A DNA stretch of 64,000 nt from Labilibaculum sp. DW002 (GTDB lineage: Bacteria; Bacteroidota; Bacteroidia; Bacteroidales; Marinifilaceae), in the NCBI RefSeq assembly GCF_029029525.1, contig NZ_JAKJSC010000001.1:248001-312000 (forward strand). The letters run 5' to 3'. This document shows positions 8,595 through 19,356 of this stretch, piece by piece. The translations under genes were made by a program, and so were the position numbers. The first letter of the stretch is position 1, and every line of letters begins with the position of its first letter. The notes beneath the pieces were generated by a model. The model made no database searches and was not told the origin of the DNA. It was given only the letters and a program-made list of their open reading frames with translations.

Positions 8595-8732
8595 AGTTAT
8601 CTTCCGTTTGGTTGGTGAAACAGAGCTGTGTTGCTCTATTTAGCATAGAACGAAAGAATCAATTGAAAATTATATCAGATGTTAATATAAATTAACCTAA
8701 TGGGTTAAAATAAAAAGGGAGGAAGTAAGTAT

Positions 8733-9248
8733 TTATTTTGATTTGGAGATTGCTTTGAGAATGCGCTTGGCTCTAGAACAATATCCAGCCGTTCCATTTT
8801 CCATACCTTCCTCAATTATGAGAGCTAGTTCATTTTGTATGTCTGGCTCTTGCAAAGAGAAATTGTAAAGAATTTGCATTGAATATACCTTTAATGCAAT
8901 AGCTGAATTGCTAGATATTAGAACATCAAAGCAATGATTAATAAATTCTCCTGAAATATTTCGTGGAAGAGGTTCGAGGCTAACCAATTTTAGGAATTGT
9001 CGAATTTTGCTCTCATTTTCGAGTTTAGGGATTAACTCAATCATTTGAGGAATGTAGAGGCGAATCAAATCCGGCGCCACATTGTAAACCTTATCCATCA
9101 ACCAAGTCGCTCTCCAAGAGTGTTTTTTATCGCTAACGCTGATCTCCCAAAGATCTTTAACGTATTTTGGATTTTCAGCTATACTTTGCGCAACTAGTAT
9201 TGCTTCTTCCTTAACAGGAAAAGGATCAAGTAGTTTTTCTAAATCCAT
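8733..9248 (-). CDS. Hypothetical helical protein, possible HEAT/ARM-like repeats
   Basis: I do not recognise this 171-residue protein. It has no signal peptide or membrane segment. The sequence is predicted helical, with repeating hydrophobic helices such as HSWRATWLMDKVY, LIRLYIPQMIELIPKL, IRQFLKLVSLEPL and ALKVYSMQILYNFSL, resembling degenerate HEAT or armadillo repeats that bind other proteins. The start ATG at 9248 is 30 bases after the stop of the threonine dehydratase-like gene, so the two are probably co-transcribed. No function can be assigned. Confidence 0.55.
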   Translation of the reverse strand: MDLEKLLDPFPVKEEAILVAQSIAENPKYVKDLWEISVSDKKHSWRATWLMDKVYNVAPDLIRLYIPQMIELIPKLENESKIRQFLKLVSLEPLPRNISGEFINHCFDVLISSNSAIALKVYSMQILYNFSLQEPDIQNELALIIEEGMENGTAGYCSRAKRILKAISKSK

Positions 9249-9278
9249 ATTTGTTAATTTTCCTTGCTGATTTTTATT

Positions 9279-10220
9279 TTAAAAAGGCAACTTACTCAAC
9301 TCAACATTACCACCCGAAAGTATGATGCCAATTTTCTGTCCTTTGTACTTTTTCTTCTCTTTTAGTAAGGCTGCAAGAGCGACGGCACTTGATGGTTCTA
9401 CAATGAGTTTCATTCGCTCCCAAATTAGCCTCATAGCAGCTATAATTTCTTTTTCTTCCACCCTAATTATTTCCTCAACATGTTCTTTAATGATTGGGAA
9501 TGTTTTATCTCCAAGAGAGGTTAGAAGTCCATCAGCAATTGTTTGAGGATTGGTTTGTGGCACAATTTCTCCTTTTTGCAAAGATTGCCAAGCATCATCT
9601 GCACCCATTGGTTCACCTGCAATTACTTTTGTTTTTGGAGAAAAATGATGTGCAGCCATAGCAGTTCCGGCTAACAAACCACCACCACCAACAGGTGTAA
9701 AAATAGCATCCAAATCATCATGTTCTTCAATTAACTCCATTGCAGCAGTTCCTTGTCCTTCAATTACCTGATAATCATTATAAGGATGTAGAAAAATTGC
9801 TCCAGTTTTATTTACAATGTCATTTAAAGTCGTTTCTCTAGCTTCAAGTGTAGGAATGCATTCAATTACATCGCCACCATAACCTTTAACAGCAGTCTTT
9901 TTTATTTCTGGTGCGTTAGATGGCATTACCACATAAGCTTTAATGCCTTGCAATTTTGCAGCAAGAGCTAATGCTTGAGCAAAATTACCTGATGAATGCG
10001 TAGCAACACCGAACTCTCTCTCGGTTTCCGATAATTGAAGTATTGCATTTGTAGCACCACGCATTTTAAATGCTCCCATCTTTTGAAAATTCTCACATTT
10101 AAAATAGATTTCCACACCAGCAATTTCATTTATCAATTGAGAACTCATAATTGGAGTTCTGTGAACAAAGGGTTTTATTCTTTGTTGTGTTTCCTGTAAA
10201 ATTTCTTTAGTGATTTTCAT
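9279..10220 (-). CDS. Threonine dehydratase / serine racemase-like PLP enzyme
   Basis: This fold-type II pyridoxal-phosphate enzyme probably deaminates threonine or serine to the 2-oxoacid, or racemises serine. FQKMGAFKMRGA contains the Schiff-base lysine, THSSGNFAQALA binds the substrate, TPVGGGGLLAG is the phosphate-binding glycine loop and ILSGGNVE lies near the C-terminus. At 313 residues it lacks the C-terminal ACT-like domain of biosynthetic IlvA, so a catabolic threonine dehydratase or serine/aspartate racemase is more likely. It follows the hemL terminator and precedes a helical hypothetical gene by 30 bases. The sequence alone does not decide the substrate. Confidence 0.85.
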   Translation of the reverse strand: MKITKEILQETQQRIKPFVHRTPIMSSQLINEIAGVEIYFKCENFQKMGAFKMRGATNAILQLSETEREFGVATHSSGNFAQALALAAKLQGIKAYVVMPSNAPEIKKTAVKGYGGDVIECIPTLEARETTLNDIVNKTGAIFLHPYNDYQVIEGQGTAAMELIEEHDDLDAIFTPVGGGGLLAGTAMAAHHFSPKTKVIAGEPMGADDAWQSLQKGEIVPQTNPQTIADGLLTSLGDKTFPIIKEHVEEIIRVEEKEIIAAMRLIWERMKLIVEPSSAVALAALLKEKKKYKGQKIGIILSGGNVELSKLPF

Positions 10221-10237
10221 GATGGAAGTGTTTTTGA

Positions 10238-10271
10238 AAACCCTACAAGTTTAGGTAAACCTGCAGGGTTT
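10238..10271 (-). terminator. Terminator after hemL
   Basis: Two 15-base arms (AAACCCTACAAGTTT and AAACCTGCAGGGTTT) surround a four-base loop. Read as minus-strand RNA the stem is complete with two G-U pairs, whereas the plus-strand RNA would have two A-C mismatches. This supports minus-strand use, ending hemD-hemL. Confidence 0.7.
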
Positions 10272-10277
10272 ATTATA

Positions 10278-11570
10278 TTATTTCATCGCTTCCAATGATT
10301 CCTTAGCAGCTTGAATGGTTTTGTCAAGCATCTCATAAGTTAATGAGTTAGATAGGAAATAACTCTCGAATGATGATGGTGGCAAATAAACACCGCGCTT
10401 CAACATTTCATGAAAGAACTTGGGGAATAACTCGTTGTTTGCCGTAGCTGCTGTATCGAAATCAACCACATCAACATCGGTGAAAAAGATGGAGATCATC
10501 GACCCACAACGGTTTATCTTGTAATCAAATCCTGATGCAGTTAGTACCTTATCTAAACCTTTATGAAGGTATTCACATTTAGCAGCTAGCTCAGTGAAAT
10601 GCTCTGGCTTCTCGTTAAGTTCAGTCAATAGAGTGTAACCAGCAATCATGGCAATAGGATTACCTGATAGGGTTCCAGCTTGGTAAACAGGACCTACAGG
10701 AGAAACAACTTTCATAATTTCATCTGGTCCGGCGTAAGCGCCTACAGGCATACCACCACCGATAACCTTACCAAAAGTTACCAAGTCGGCTTTAACGCCA
10801 AAGTATTCTTGTGCACCACCTTTTGCTAAACGGAACCCAGACATTACTTCGTCAAAAATCAAAAGAATACCTTCTTCATCACAAATCTGACGCAACTCTT
10901 CAAGGAAGCCTTTTTTAGGCAATACACAACCCATATTACCAGCAATCGCTTCGATAATAATAGCTGAAATTTCACCCTTATTATCGGCAACAACTTGCTT
11001 TACGTTTTCAATATCGTTGTATTTTGCCGTTAAGGTATCGTTAGCAGTTCCTGGTGTCACTCCTGGTGAATTTGGTTCGCCAAAAGTACTTGCACCTGAA
11101 CCTGCTTTAATTAAGAAAGAATCAGAGTGGCCATGATAGCAACCTTCGAACTTAATAAATTTGTTGCGTCCCGTATAACCACGAGCGACACGAATAGCCG
11201 ACATACAAGCCTCTGTTCCTGAATTTACCATTCTCACCTTGTCGATATTTGGAACCATATCCACAATGAGTTTAGCAATTTCAATTTCCAATCCTGTTGG
11301 TGCTCCAAATGATGTTGAATCTTCAACCTTATCCTTAATGGCTTTAATCACACTTGGATGGGCATGACCAAGAATCATTGGGCCCCATGAAGAAATATAA
11401 TCGATATACTCGTTATTATCTTCATCGGTAAGAATACTACCTTTTGCTTTCTTAATAAAAACAGGCGTACCACCTACCGATTTAAAAGCTCTAACTGGTG
11501 AGTTAACACCTCCTGGAATATATTGCTGAGCTTGATCGAACAGCTCTGAACTTCTTTTGTATTGGTGCAT
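10278..11570 (-). CDS. hemL: Glutamate-1-semialdehyde 2,1-aminomutase
   Basis: It converts glutamate-1-semialdehyde, the product of HemA, to 5-aminolevulinate with PLP/PMP. The protein has 430 residues, as expected. Signatures are [16 protein letters not shown] at the N-terminus, the PLP lysine in [37 protein letters not shown] and [10 protein letters not shown]. It starts 12 bases after hemD, so the two form an operon on the minus strand. The head of the C5 pathway is thus split between the two strands. Confidence 0.96.
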   Translation of the reverse strand: MHQYKRSSELFDQAQQYIPGGVNSPVRAFKSVGGTPVFIKKAKGSILTDEDNNEYIDYISSWGPMILGHAHPSVIKAIKDKVEDSTSFGAPTGLEIEIAKLIVDMVPNIDKVRMVNSGTEACMSAIRVARGYTGRNKFIKFEGCYHGHSDSFLIKAGSGASTFGEPNSPGVTPGTANDTLTAKYNDIENVKQVVADNKGEISAIIIEAIAGNMGCVLPKKGFLEELRQICDEEGILLIFDEVMSGFRLAKGGAQEYFGVKADLVTFGKVIGGGMPVGAYAGPDEIMKVVSPVGPVYQAGTLSGNPIAMIAGYTLLTELNEKPEHFTELAAKCEYLHKGLDKVLTASGFDYKINRCGSMISIFFTDVDVVDFDTAATANNELFPKFFHEMLKRGVYLPPSSFESYFLSNSLTYEMLDKTIQAAKESLEAMK

Positions 11571-11582
11571 ATTATTTGTGTT

Positions 11583-12287
11583 TTATGAGTTTAAATAATT
11601 GTGACACATTTCTAGTAACGAATAAACATTTGTATTATCCGCCATAACAACGTGTTCTGAGTAATCTAATAACTTAACGGCTGTTGTACTTCCAATTGCT
11701 ACACAAGGTATCTTTTCATGGATTTTGTATTTACTAAAAAAACTAACCACTGCACTTGGGCTACAAAAACAAACAGCATCAAATGTGGAAACCTCAAGGT
11801 CTGGTTGTGTTAGATTTGTTTTGTAACATTCTATTTCTTCAAATTCAAACTCTTTTTCTTGCATGAACTCAGAAATATTACTTTGACGTAAATTACCTGA
11901 AAAGTGAATGTAAGAGTTTGCACTTTGCGTTTCTAATAAATCAATTAATGATTGTGAATTGTGAAGCTTAGGGACACTTGCTTTTATTCCTAAATCAAGC
12001 AGGGCATGTGCTGTTTTAATGCCAACGGCAAAAGCTTTTTTGTCTTTTATATTTATCAAATTGTCGATATGATCAGAAATACTTTTGACTGCATTCTGAC
12101 TTGTGAAAATCCAACTCGATTGTTCTTTCGTGTTAATTCGATTAATTGTATCTTCAGTAAGTTCTTGCAAATCAACTGTAATAAATGCTTTAGCGGTAAC
12201 AGAAAGATTTAATTCTTTTGCGTATTTTAAATGTTCAGAGTTTAATGATCTTGTTACAAGTATATTATTTGATTTTGCTAATGGCAT
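11583..12287 (-). CDS. hemD: Uroporphyrinogen-III synthase
   Basis: It cyclises hydroxymethylbilane to uroporphyrinogen III with inversion of ring D. HemD proteins diverge strongly, but the order of elements is typical: an N-terminal TRSL start, IFTSQNAVKSI, AVGIKTAHAL, IHFSGNLRQ, and the C-terminal FCSPSAVVSFFSKY with CVAIGSTTAVKL. The 234 residues fit. It is the first gene of hemD-hemL and directly supplies the substrate of HemE encoded on the other strand. A candidate promoter is at 12325-12332. Confidence 0.87.
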   Translation of the reverse strand: MPLAKSNNILVTRSLNSEHLKYAKELNLSVTAKAFITVDLQELTEDTINRINTKEQSSWIFTSQNAVKSISDHIDNLINIKDKKAFAVGIKTAHALLDLGIKASVPKLHNSQSLIDLLETQSANSYIHFSGNLRQSNISEFMQEKEFEFEEIECYKTNLTQPDLEVSTFDAVCFCSPSAVVSFFSKYKIHEKIPCVAIGSTTAVKLLDYSEHVVMADNTNVYSLLEMCHNYLNS

Positions 12288-12592
12288 GAATAAAAGTTCA
12301 ATTAAGTTTGTGTTCGCAAGCTAACAAATTTAACAAATCCGTTCACTTTTATACTCAGGATTTATAATAATTTATCAAATGTTTGAAAATTAGATCATCA
12401 GAAGATTTAGGATGAAAGAATCAACCTTTCATACGTTAAAAAGTATTAATCTGTTTGCCTATCACTAATAGCTTTTATACTTTTAGTGTGCTTAAAATAG
12501 GGATGAAAGTTTTTTAGATACTGATTGAATTAGAAATATCAGTATACTTCAGTTTTAAGAATTCATCAAAGACTAAAATCAGTAGAATATTT
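12288..12592. other. Intergenic region between divergent hemD and rsh
   Basis: I see no gene in these 305 bases. They hold a possible hemD promoter box (12325-12332), an inverted repeat ATGAAAG / CTTTCAT (12412-12432) and a second one ATACTGAT / ATCAGTAT with a 12-base spacer (12518-12545) just ahead of the RelA-like gene. Confidence 0.6.
12325..12332 (-). promoter_or_regulatory. Possible hemD-hemL promoter -7 box
   Basis: On the minus strand the sequence is TAAATTTG, which matches the Bacteroidota TAnnTTTG box 38 bases upstream of the hemD start. No clear TTG element lies at the expected upstream spacing. Confidence 0.3.
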
Positions 12593-14788
12593 ATGACTGA
12601 GAACAATAGAGAAGAAGAGAGAAGACAGATATTATTTCGTTACAAGCATTTGCTTAAAACATGCACGAATATAATTACAAGGGCAGATTTAAAATTGGTT
12701 CGAAAAGCATTCGTTTTAAGTTTAGAAGATCATGATGGAGAGAGGAGAACGAATGGGGATCCCGCCATTTACAAAACGCTATCAACGGCGCAAATTGTAG
12801 TTGATGAATTAGGTTTAGGGCGTACTTCAGTTATTTGCTCATTATTATATGATATTGTACAAAAAAAGAGAATTACTTTAGATGAAGTAAACAATCTCTT
12901 TGGACCGAAAGTGACCCAAATTATTGATGGTCTAGTTAAGGTTACCGATATCTATAATCAAAATCCAACATTGCAATCAGAGAATTTCAGGAAACTGTTG
13001 CTAAGCTTTGCCGATGATGTTCGAGTGGTGTTGATTATTATGGCTGATCGTTTGTTTAACCTGCGAAGCCTAGAGAATAAAACAGCTAAAGAGCAAGTGG
13101 CATTGGCAAAAGAAATCGAGTTTCTTTATATTCCATTTGCACATCGTTTGGGAATGTACAATGTGAAATCTGACATGGAAGATTTGGCATTGCGATATTT
13201 ACAACCAGAAATTTACTTCGATATAGAGAAGAAATTGAAGGATAGTGAAGAACAGCGTCAAAAATTCATTAATGATTTTATAGAGCCAATAAAAACAGAA
13301 TTAGATCAGCAAGGTTTAAAATATAAAATTAAAGCAAGAACAAAATCGATTGCTTCTATTCTTCACAAAATGAAGACAAAGCAGGTTGAATTTGAAGAGG
13401 TTTACGATATTTTTGCAATTCGAATTATTCTAAAAGCATCGGCCAAGAAAGAAAAATCGGAATGTTGGAAAGTTTATTCTGCAGTTAGTGATTTATATCG
13501 TCCTAATCCAAAGCGATTACGAGATTGGATCACCATTCCCAAGTCGAATGGATATGAGTCTTTACACACAACTGTAATGGCTCCAGATAAACGTTGGGTT
13601 GAAGTTCAGATTCGTAGCAAGAGAATGAATAAGGTTGCGGAACAAGGATTTGCAGCACACTGGAAATACAAAGGAGGAAAAGGTGAAGGTGGCGGATTAG
13701 ATTCATGGCTTCAAGATATTCGTGAAGTTCTTGAAAGTCAAGGTGGAGATTCTATTGATTTGATTGATAACTTTAAGGCAGATTTATACAATAAAGAAAT
13801 TTATGTATTTACTCCTAAAGGAGATCTAAAGCAATTATCTGCTGGAGCAACTTTATTGGATTTTGCTTATTCCATCCATTCAGATGTGGGTGATAAGTGT
13901 ATTGGAGGTACCGTAAATCAGAAAAATGTTCCCATAAGACAAGTTTTAAACAATGGAGATCAAGTTTCGGTTACAACATCCAATTCTCAAAAACCAAAAT
14001 CCGATTGGTTAAATTTTGTAGTGTCTACAAAGGCAAAAAACAAAATTCGTCAGTCGATGAATGAGGAAATGCTAAAAGAGGCTGATTTAGGAAAAGAGAC
14101 TCTGAAGCGTAGAATGAAAAATTGGAAAATTGAGTTTTGTGATGAAAACATCAGAAAATTAATGACCTATTACAAGTACAAGTTAGCTGTTGATTTGTAT
14201 TGTGGAATTGAGTCGGAAGAGCATGATTTATCCGAAATAAAAGACATCCTTACTGATAAAAAAGAAGTAGAGAAGGTTGTCGCTCCTGAATCTCCAGATT
14301 ATTCACAAAGAAAAATTACGAAAGAGGGAGAGGATGTTCTAATTGTTGATGAGAATATTTCGAATGTTGAATATTCCTTAGCAAATTGTTGTAATCCTAT
14401 TTTTGGAGATGATATTTTTGGCTTTATTACCATAGGAAAAGGAATTAGAATTCATCGTATAGGTTGCTCAAATGCGAGGGAAATGCAGAGTCGTTACCCA
14501 TATCGAGTTGTTAAGGCAAATTGGACTGATAAAGGATCTGCTTCTTATCAAGCAATATTGCACATTACAGGTGACGATGAATTAGGGATAGTAAGTAATA
14601 TTTCTGATGTAATTTCAAAAGATTTACGTGTTCAGATGAGATCAATATCTGTTGATACCAATGCAGGTGCATTTGTTGGAAATGTTACCGTAGTAATTGC
14701 GAGTACAGAGCATTTGGATACTTTAATCGTTAAATTAAAAAAGATTAAAGGCGTACATCGTGTTTCAAGATACGATGCAGTAAGCTAA
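12593..14788 (+). CDS. RelA/SpoT family (p)ppGpp synthetase with degenerate hydrolase domain
   Basis: This 731-residue protein makes the alarmone (p)ppGpp. The synthetase domain (about 245-375) is well preserved: KARTKSIASILHKM, EEVYDIFAIRII, KSNGYESLHTTVM and VEVQIRSKRMNKVAEQG. A TGS domain follows (KEIYVFTPKGDLKQL, about 400-460), then a cysteine-containing region (ANCCNPIFGDDI) and a C-terminal ACT domain. The N-terminal HD hydrolase region is altered. The usual HD pair appears as Y86-D87 in SLLYDIVQKKR, and the following ED is Q90-K91. Hydrolase activity is therefore probably lost, making this RelA-like rather than bifunctional. A separate hydrolase should exist elsewhere in the genome. 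Confidence 0.9.
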   Translation: MTENNREEERRQILFRYKHLLKTCTNIITRADLKLVRKAFVLSLEDHDGERRTNGDPAIYKTLSTAQIVVDELGLGRTSVICSLLYDIVQKKRITLDEVNNLFGPKVTQIIDGLVKVTDIYNQNPTLQSENFRKLLLSFADDVRVVLIIMADRLFNLRSLENKTAKEQVALAKEIEFLYIPFAHRLGMYNVKSDMEDLALRYLQPEIYFDIEKKLKDSEEQRQKFINDFIEPIKTELDQQGLKYKIKARTKSIASILHKMKTKQVEFEEVYDIFAIRIILKASAKKEKSECWKVYSAVSDLYRPNPKRLRDWITIPKSNGYESLHTTVMAPDKRWVEVQIRSKRMNKVAEQGFAAHWKYKGGKGEGGGLDSWLQDIREVLESQGGDSIDLIDNFKADLYNKEIYVFTPKGDLKQLSAGATLLDFAYSIHSDVGDKCIGGTVNQKNVPIRQVLNNGDQVSVTTSNSQKPKSDWLNFVVSTKAKNKIRQSMNEEMLKEADLGKETLKRRMKNWKIEFCDENIRKLMTYYKYKLAVDLYCGIESEEHDLSEIKDILTDKKEVEKVVAPESPDYSQRKITKEGEDVLIVDENISNVEYSLANCCNPIFGDDIFGFITIGKGIRIHRIGCSNAREMQSRYPYRVVKANWTDKGSASYQAILHITGDDELGIVSNISDVISKDLRVQMRSISVDTNAGAFVGNVTVVIASTEHLDTLIVKLKKIKGVHRVSRYDAVS

Positions 14789-14810
14789 TAAAGAGAACAT
14801 TAAAGTATAG

Positions 14811-14842
14811 GGATGGGGATTGTTAATCTTCATCCTTTTTTT
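14811..14842 (+). terminator. Terminator after the RelA-like gene
   Basis: GGATGGGGATT pairs with AATCTTCATCC (two G-U pairs) around GTT and is followed by seven T residues. Confidence 0.75.
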
Positions 14843-14927
14843 ATTTCTGTATGATATTTATTGTACATTATTTTTAATCGGCTTTCACTAAGAAGTTTAT
14901 CAGAAATTGATTAAAATCTTACCAATG

Positions 14928-14962
14928 TTTGGTGTTTTATTTGGATTGATTCTGTATATTTG
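14928..14962 (+). promoter_or_regulatory. Candidate dnaX promoter
   Basis: TATATTTG at 14955-14962 matches TAnnTTTG, and TTTG at 14928-14931 may be the upstream element, though the 23-base spacing is longer than usual. A small hairpin (AAGAACC / GGTTCTT, 14977-14996) lies in the resulting leader. Confidence 0.4.
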
Positions 14963-15009
14963 GAATTCGAAAAAATAAGAACCAAAACAGGTTCTTTTGT
15001 TTGAGTTTT

Positions 15010-16788
15010 ATGGAGAACTTTATCGTTTCAGCACGAAAATATCGCCCCTCAAGCTTTCAAACAGTAGTTGGTCAGCAGTCTATTACCGTAACCCTTAAAA
15101 ATGCCATTAAAAATGCTCATTTAGCTCATGCTTATTTGTTTTGTGGACCTCGTGGTGTCGGTAAAACGTCTTGCGCGCGTATTTTTGCTAAAACAATTAA
15201 TTGCTCAAATGTAGGGTCAGATTTTGAAGCCTGTAATGAGTGTGAATCGTGTTTATCCTTTAACGAAAATCGTTCTTATAATATACATGAGCTTGATGCT
15301 GCATCAAATAACTCGGTTGACGATATTAGAACTCTGATTGATCAGGTACGTATACCTCCACAAATTGGTAAATACAGTGTGTATATTATTGACGAGGTTC
15401 ATATGTTATCGCAGCAAGCCTTCAATGCCTTTCTTAAGACCCTTGAAGAACCTCCTGCTCATGCTATTTTCGTTTTAGCAACAACTGAGAAGCATAAAAT
15501 TATTCCTACAATTTTATCTCGTTGCCAAATTTTCGATTTTAGTCGAATTAAAGTAGGTGATGCGGTGAGTCATTTGAAACATATTGCCAACACCGAAAAT
15601 ATCAATATTGACGAAGAAGCTTTAAATGTGATTGCACAAAAGGCAGATGGTGCTATGCGTGATGCCTTATCAATTTTCGATCAAATTGTAAGTTTTTCTG
15701 GAAAGGATATTAGTTTCGAGAATGTTATTCAAAATTTAAATGTATTAGATTACGATTACTATTTCAAGATGGTAGATGCTTTTCTTCAGGGAAAAGTAAC
15801 TGATGTTTTGATACTATTTAATGAAATTGTAGAAAAGGGTTTCGATGGGCATCATTTTGTTGCTGGTTTAAGTTCACATATAAGAGATATACTGGTAGGA
15901 AAAGATGCTGCAACACTTCAACTTCTTGAAGTTAGTGATAGTGTTAAGGAAAAATATACCCAACAAGCTAAAAAGTGCGAAGTCGATTTCCTATACGATG
16001 CTTTAGGTATTCTTAATGAATGTGACATACATTATAAGAGTAGTCAAAATCAACGCTTACTTATCGAACTTACCCTAATTCAATTATCCCAGATAATTGA
16101 ATCAAAAAAAAAAGGACTTAGGTTAAATCTTAAGTCTAAAAAGCTTCTAAAAATATTCGTTGATGGTGAGTCAATTGGGTCAGTAAAACAGGTAGTTACA
16201 GCAGTAAAAGCCAGTGCTCAGTCAACAGAAGTTGTTAGTGATCCTAACAATGGCTACAAAGCAAGAGAAAAGAAAGATGTTGTCACAATAAGCTCATCAA
16301 AATCTAATTTTGCACCCTCTGTATCTATTAAACAAGCTTTAAAAAAGGGTATTCCTCGAAATACTCCAATTTCGAAGCCAAAAGATAAGCCAGCAACAAA
16401 TGGAGTAGAGGAAGTAATAACGGGTAAAGAACCAATTACCAAAGAAAAAATTGAAGCAAAGTTAAAGGAGTTTATTGTTTCACGTGGTAGAAGTGAAAGG
16501 GTAAAACTTGCTCTTGGGGTTATTAAACCTGAAGTGAATGGTGAAACTGACGTTGTATTTCAAGTTAGCAATCCCCTACAGGAAGATGATGTTAATTCTG
16601 CAGTAAATGAAGTAAAGAATTATTTGCGAAGAGAATTGAATAATTCTAATATCGAAATAACTGTTAAAATTACAAAAGCAAAACTTTCAAAAAAGGTCTA
16701 CACAGAAACAGATCGATTTAATTATTTATGCGAGAAAAATCCGGCTTTAGGATTGCTTAAGCAGAAATTATCCCTTGATTTTGAATAA
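15010..16788 (+). CDS. dnaX: DNA polymerase III subunit gamma/tau
   Basis: This is the ATPase core of the clamp loader, which places the sliding clamp on DNA and couples polymerases at the fork. Residues near the N-terminus give SARKYRPSSFQTVVGQ, the P-loop GPRGVGKTS, the zinc-binding cysteines CSNVGSDFEACNECESC, the Walker B region IIDEVHML and the sensor TTEKHKIIPTILSRCQ. The C-terminal third is a low-complexity linker and a tau-like end. The upstream TTG at 15001 is in frame, but the ATG at 15010 (MENFIVSARKYRP) is the better start, giving 592 residues. I see no clear slippery A run for a gamma frameshift apart from AAAAAAAAAGG near 16106, which could slip. Confidence 0.95.
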   Translation: MENFIVSARKYRPSSFQTVVGQQSITVTLKNAIKNAHLAHAYLFCGPRGVGKTSCARIFAKTINCSNVGSDFEACNECESCLSFNENRSYNIHELDAASNNSVDDIRTLIDQVRIPPQIGKYSVYIIDEVHMLSQQAFNAFLKTLEEPPAHAIFVLATTEKHKIIPTILSRCQIFDFSRIKVGDAVSHLKHIANTENINIDEEALNVIAQKADGAMRDALSIFDQIVSFSGKDISFENVIQNLNVLDYDYYFKMVDAFLQGKVTDVLILFNEIVEKGFDGHHFVAGLSSHIRDILVGKDAATLQLLEVSDSVKEKYTQQAKKCEVDFLYDALGILNECDIHYKSSQNQRLLIELTLIQLSQIIESKKKGLRLNLKSKKLLKIFVDGESIGSVKQVVTAVKASAQSTEVVSDPNNGYKAREKKDVVTISSSKSNFAPSVSIKQALKKGIPRNTPISKPKDKPATNGVEEVITGKEPITKEKIEAKLKEFIVSRGRSERVKLALGVIKPEVNGETDVVFQVSNPLQEDDVNSAVNEVKNYLRRELNNSNIEITVKITKAKLSKKVYTETDRFNYLCEKNPALGLLKQKLSLDFE

Positions 16789-16832
16789 AATTGAAAAAAC
16801 ATGATTTACAGCATATATATAACCGCTTAAAT

Positions 16833-16866
16833 AAGGCTTCTGTTTTTGTACAGGAGCCTTGTTTTT
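16833..16866 (+). terminator. Terminator after dnaX
   Basis: AAGGCTTCTGT and ACAGGAGCCTT pair over 11 bases (one G-U) and are followed by GTTTTT. Confidence 0.7.
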
Positions 16867-16950
16867 AGCATGTTATCATTAAAGAAAAAAATCGTTAAAA
16901 AAAAAGCACTTTTTTATCCTGAAATAAAAAAAATCTATATGTTTACCCTC

Positions 16951-16971
16951 GAATTAAACGCTGTTTAATTC
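16951..16971. promoter_or_regulatory. Operator-like inverted repeat upstream of icd
   Basis: GAATTAAAC and GTTTAATTC form a perfect 9-base inverted repeat with a GCT centre, 63 bases ahead of the icd start. The short centre favours a dimeric protein site over an RNA hairpin, but the binding factor is unknown. Confidence 0.4.
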
Positions 16972-17006
16972 ACAAGAAAAACAGACAATCAAGTTTTATT
17001 TTTTAA

Positions 17007-19259
<2,253 letters not shown>

Positions 19260-19283
19260 TCGGTAGTATCGATTTATATATTG

Positions 19284-19313
19284 AAAGGCCTTCCATTTGG
19301 GAGGCCTTTTTTT
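19284..19313 (+). terminator. Terminator after icd
   Basis: AAAGGCCTTCC pairs with GGGAGGCCTTT (one G-U) around an ATTT loop and runs into a T tract. Confidence 0.8.
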
Positions 19314-19356
19314 ATGGTATGTCTCGTCCTAAAATAAGTTGACACAAATGTGATTA

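Noticed and set aside
8692-8708. Short TTAACC / GGTTAA hairpin after the helical hypothetical gene
   Set aside because: Only six base pairs without a T tract; too weak to call a terminator.
16106-16116. A-run in dnaX as a programmed frameshift site
   Set aside because: A run of A residues followed by GG is present, but no stimulatory hairpin or nearby stop codon typical of gamma synthesis could be shown by eye, so it is mentioned in the dnaX entry only.
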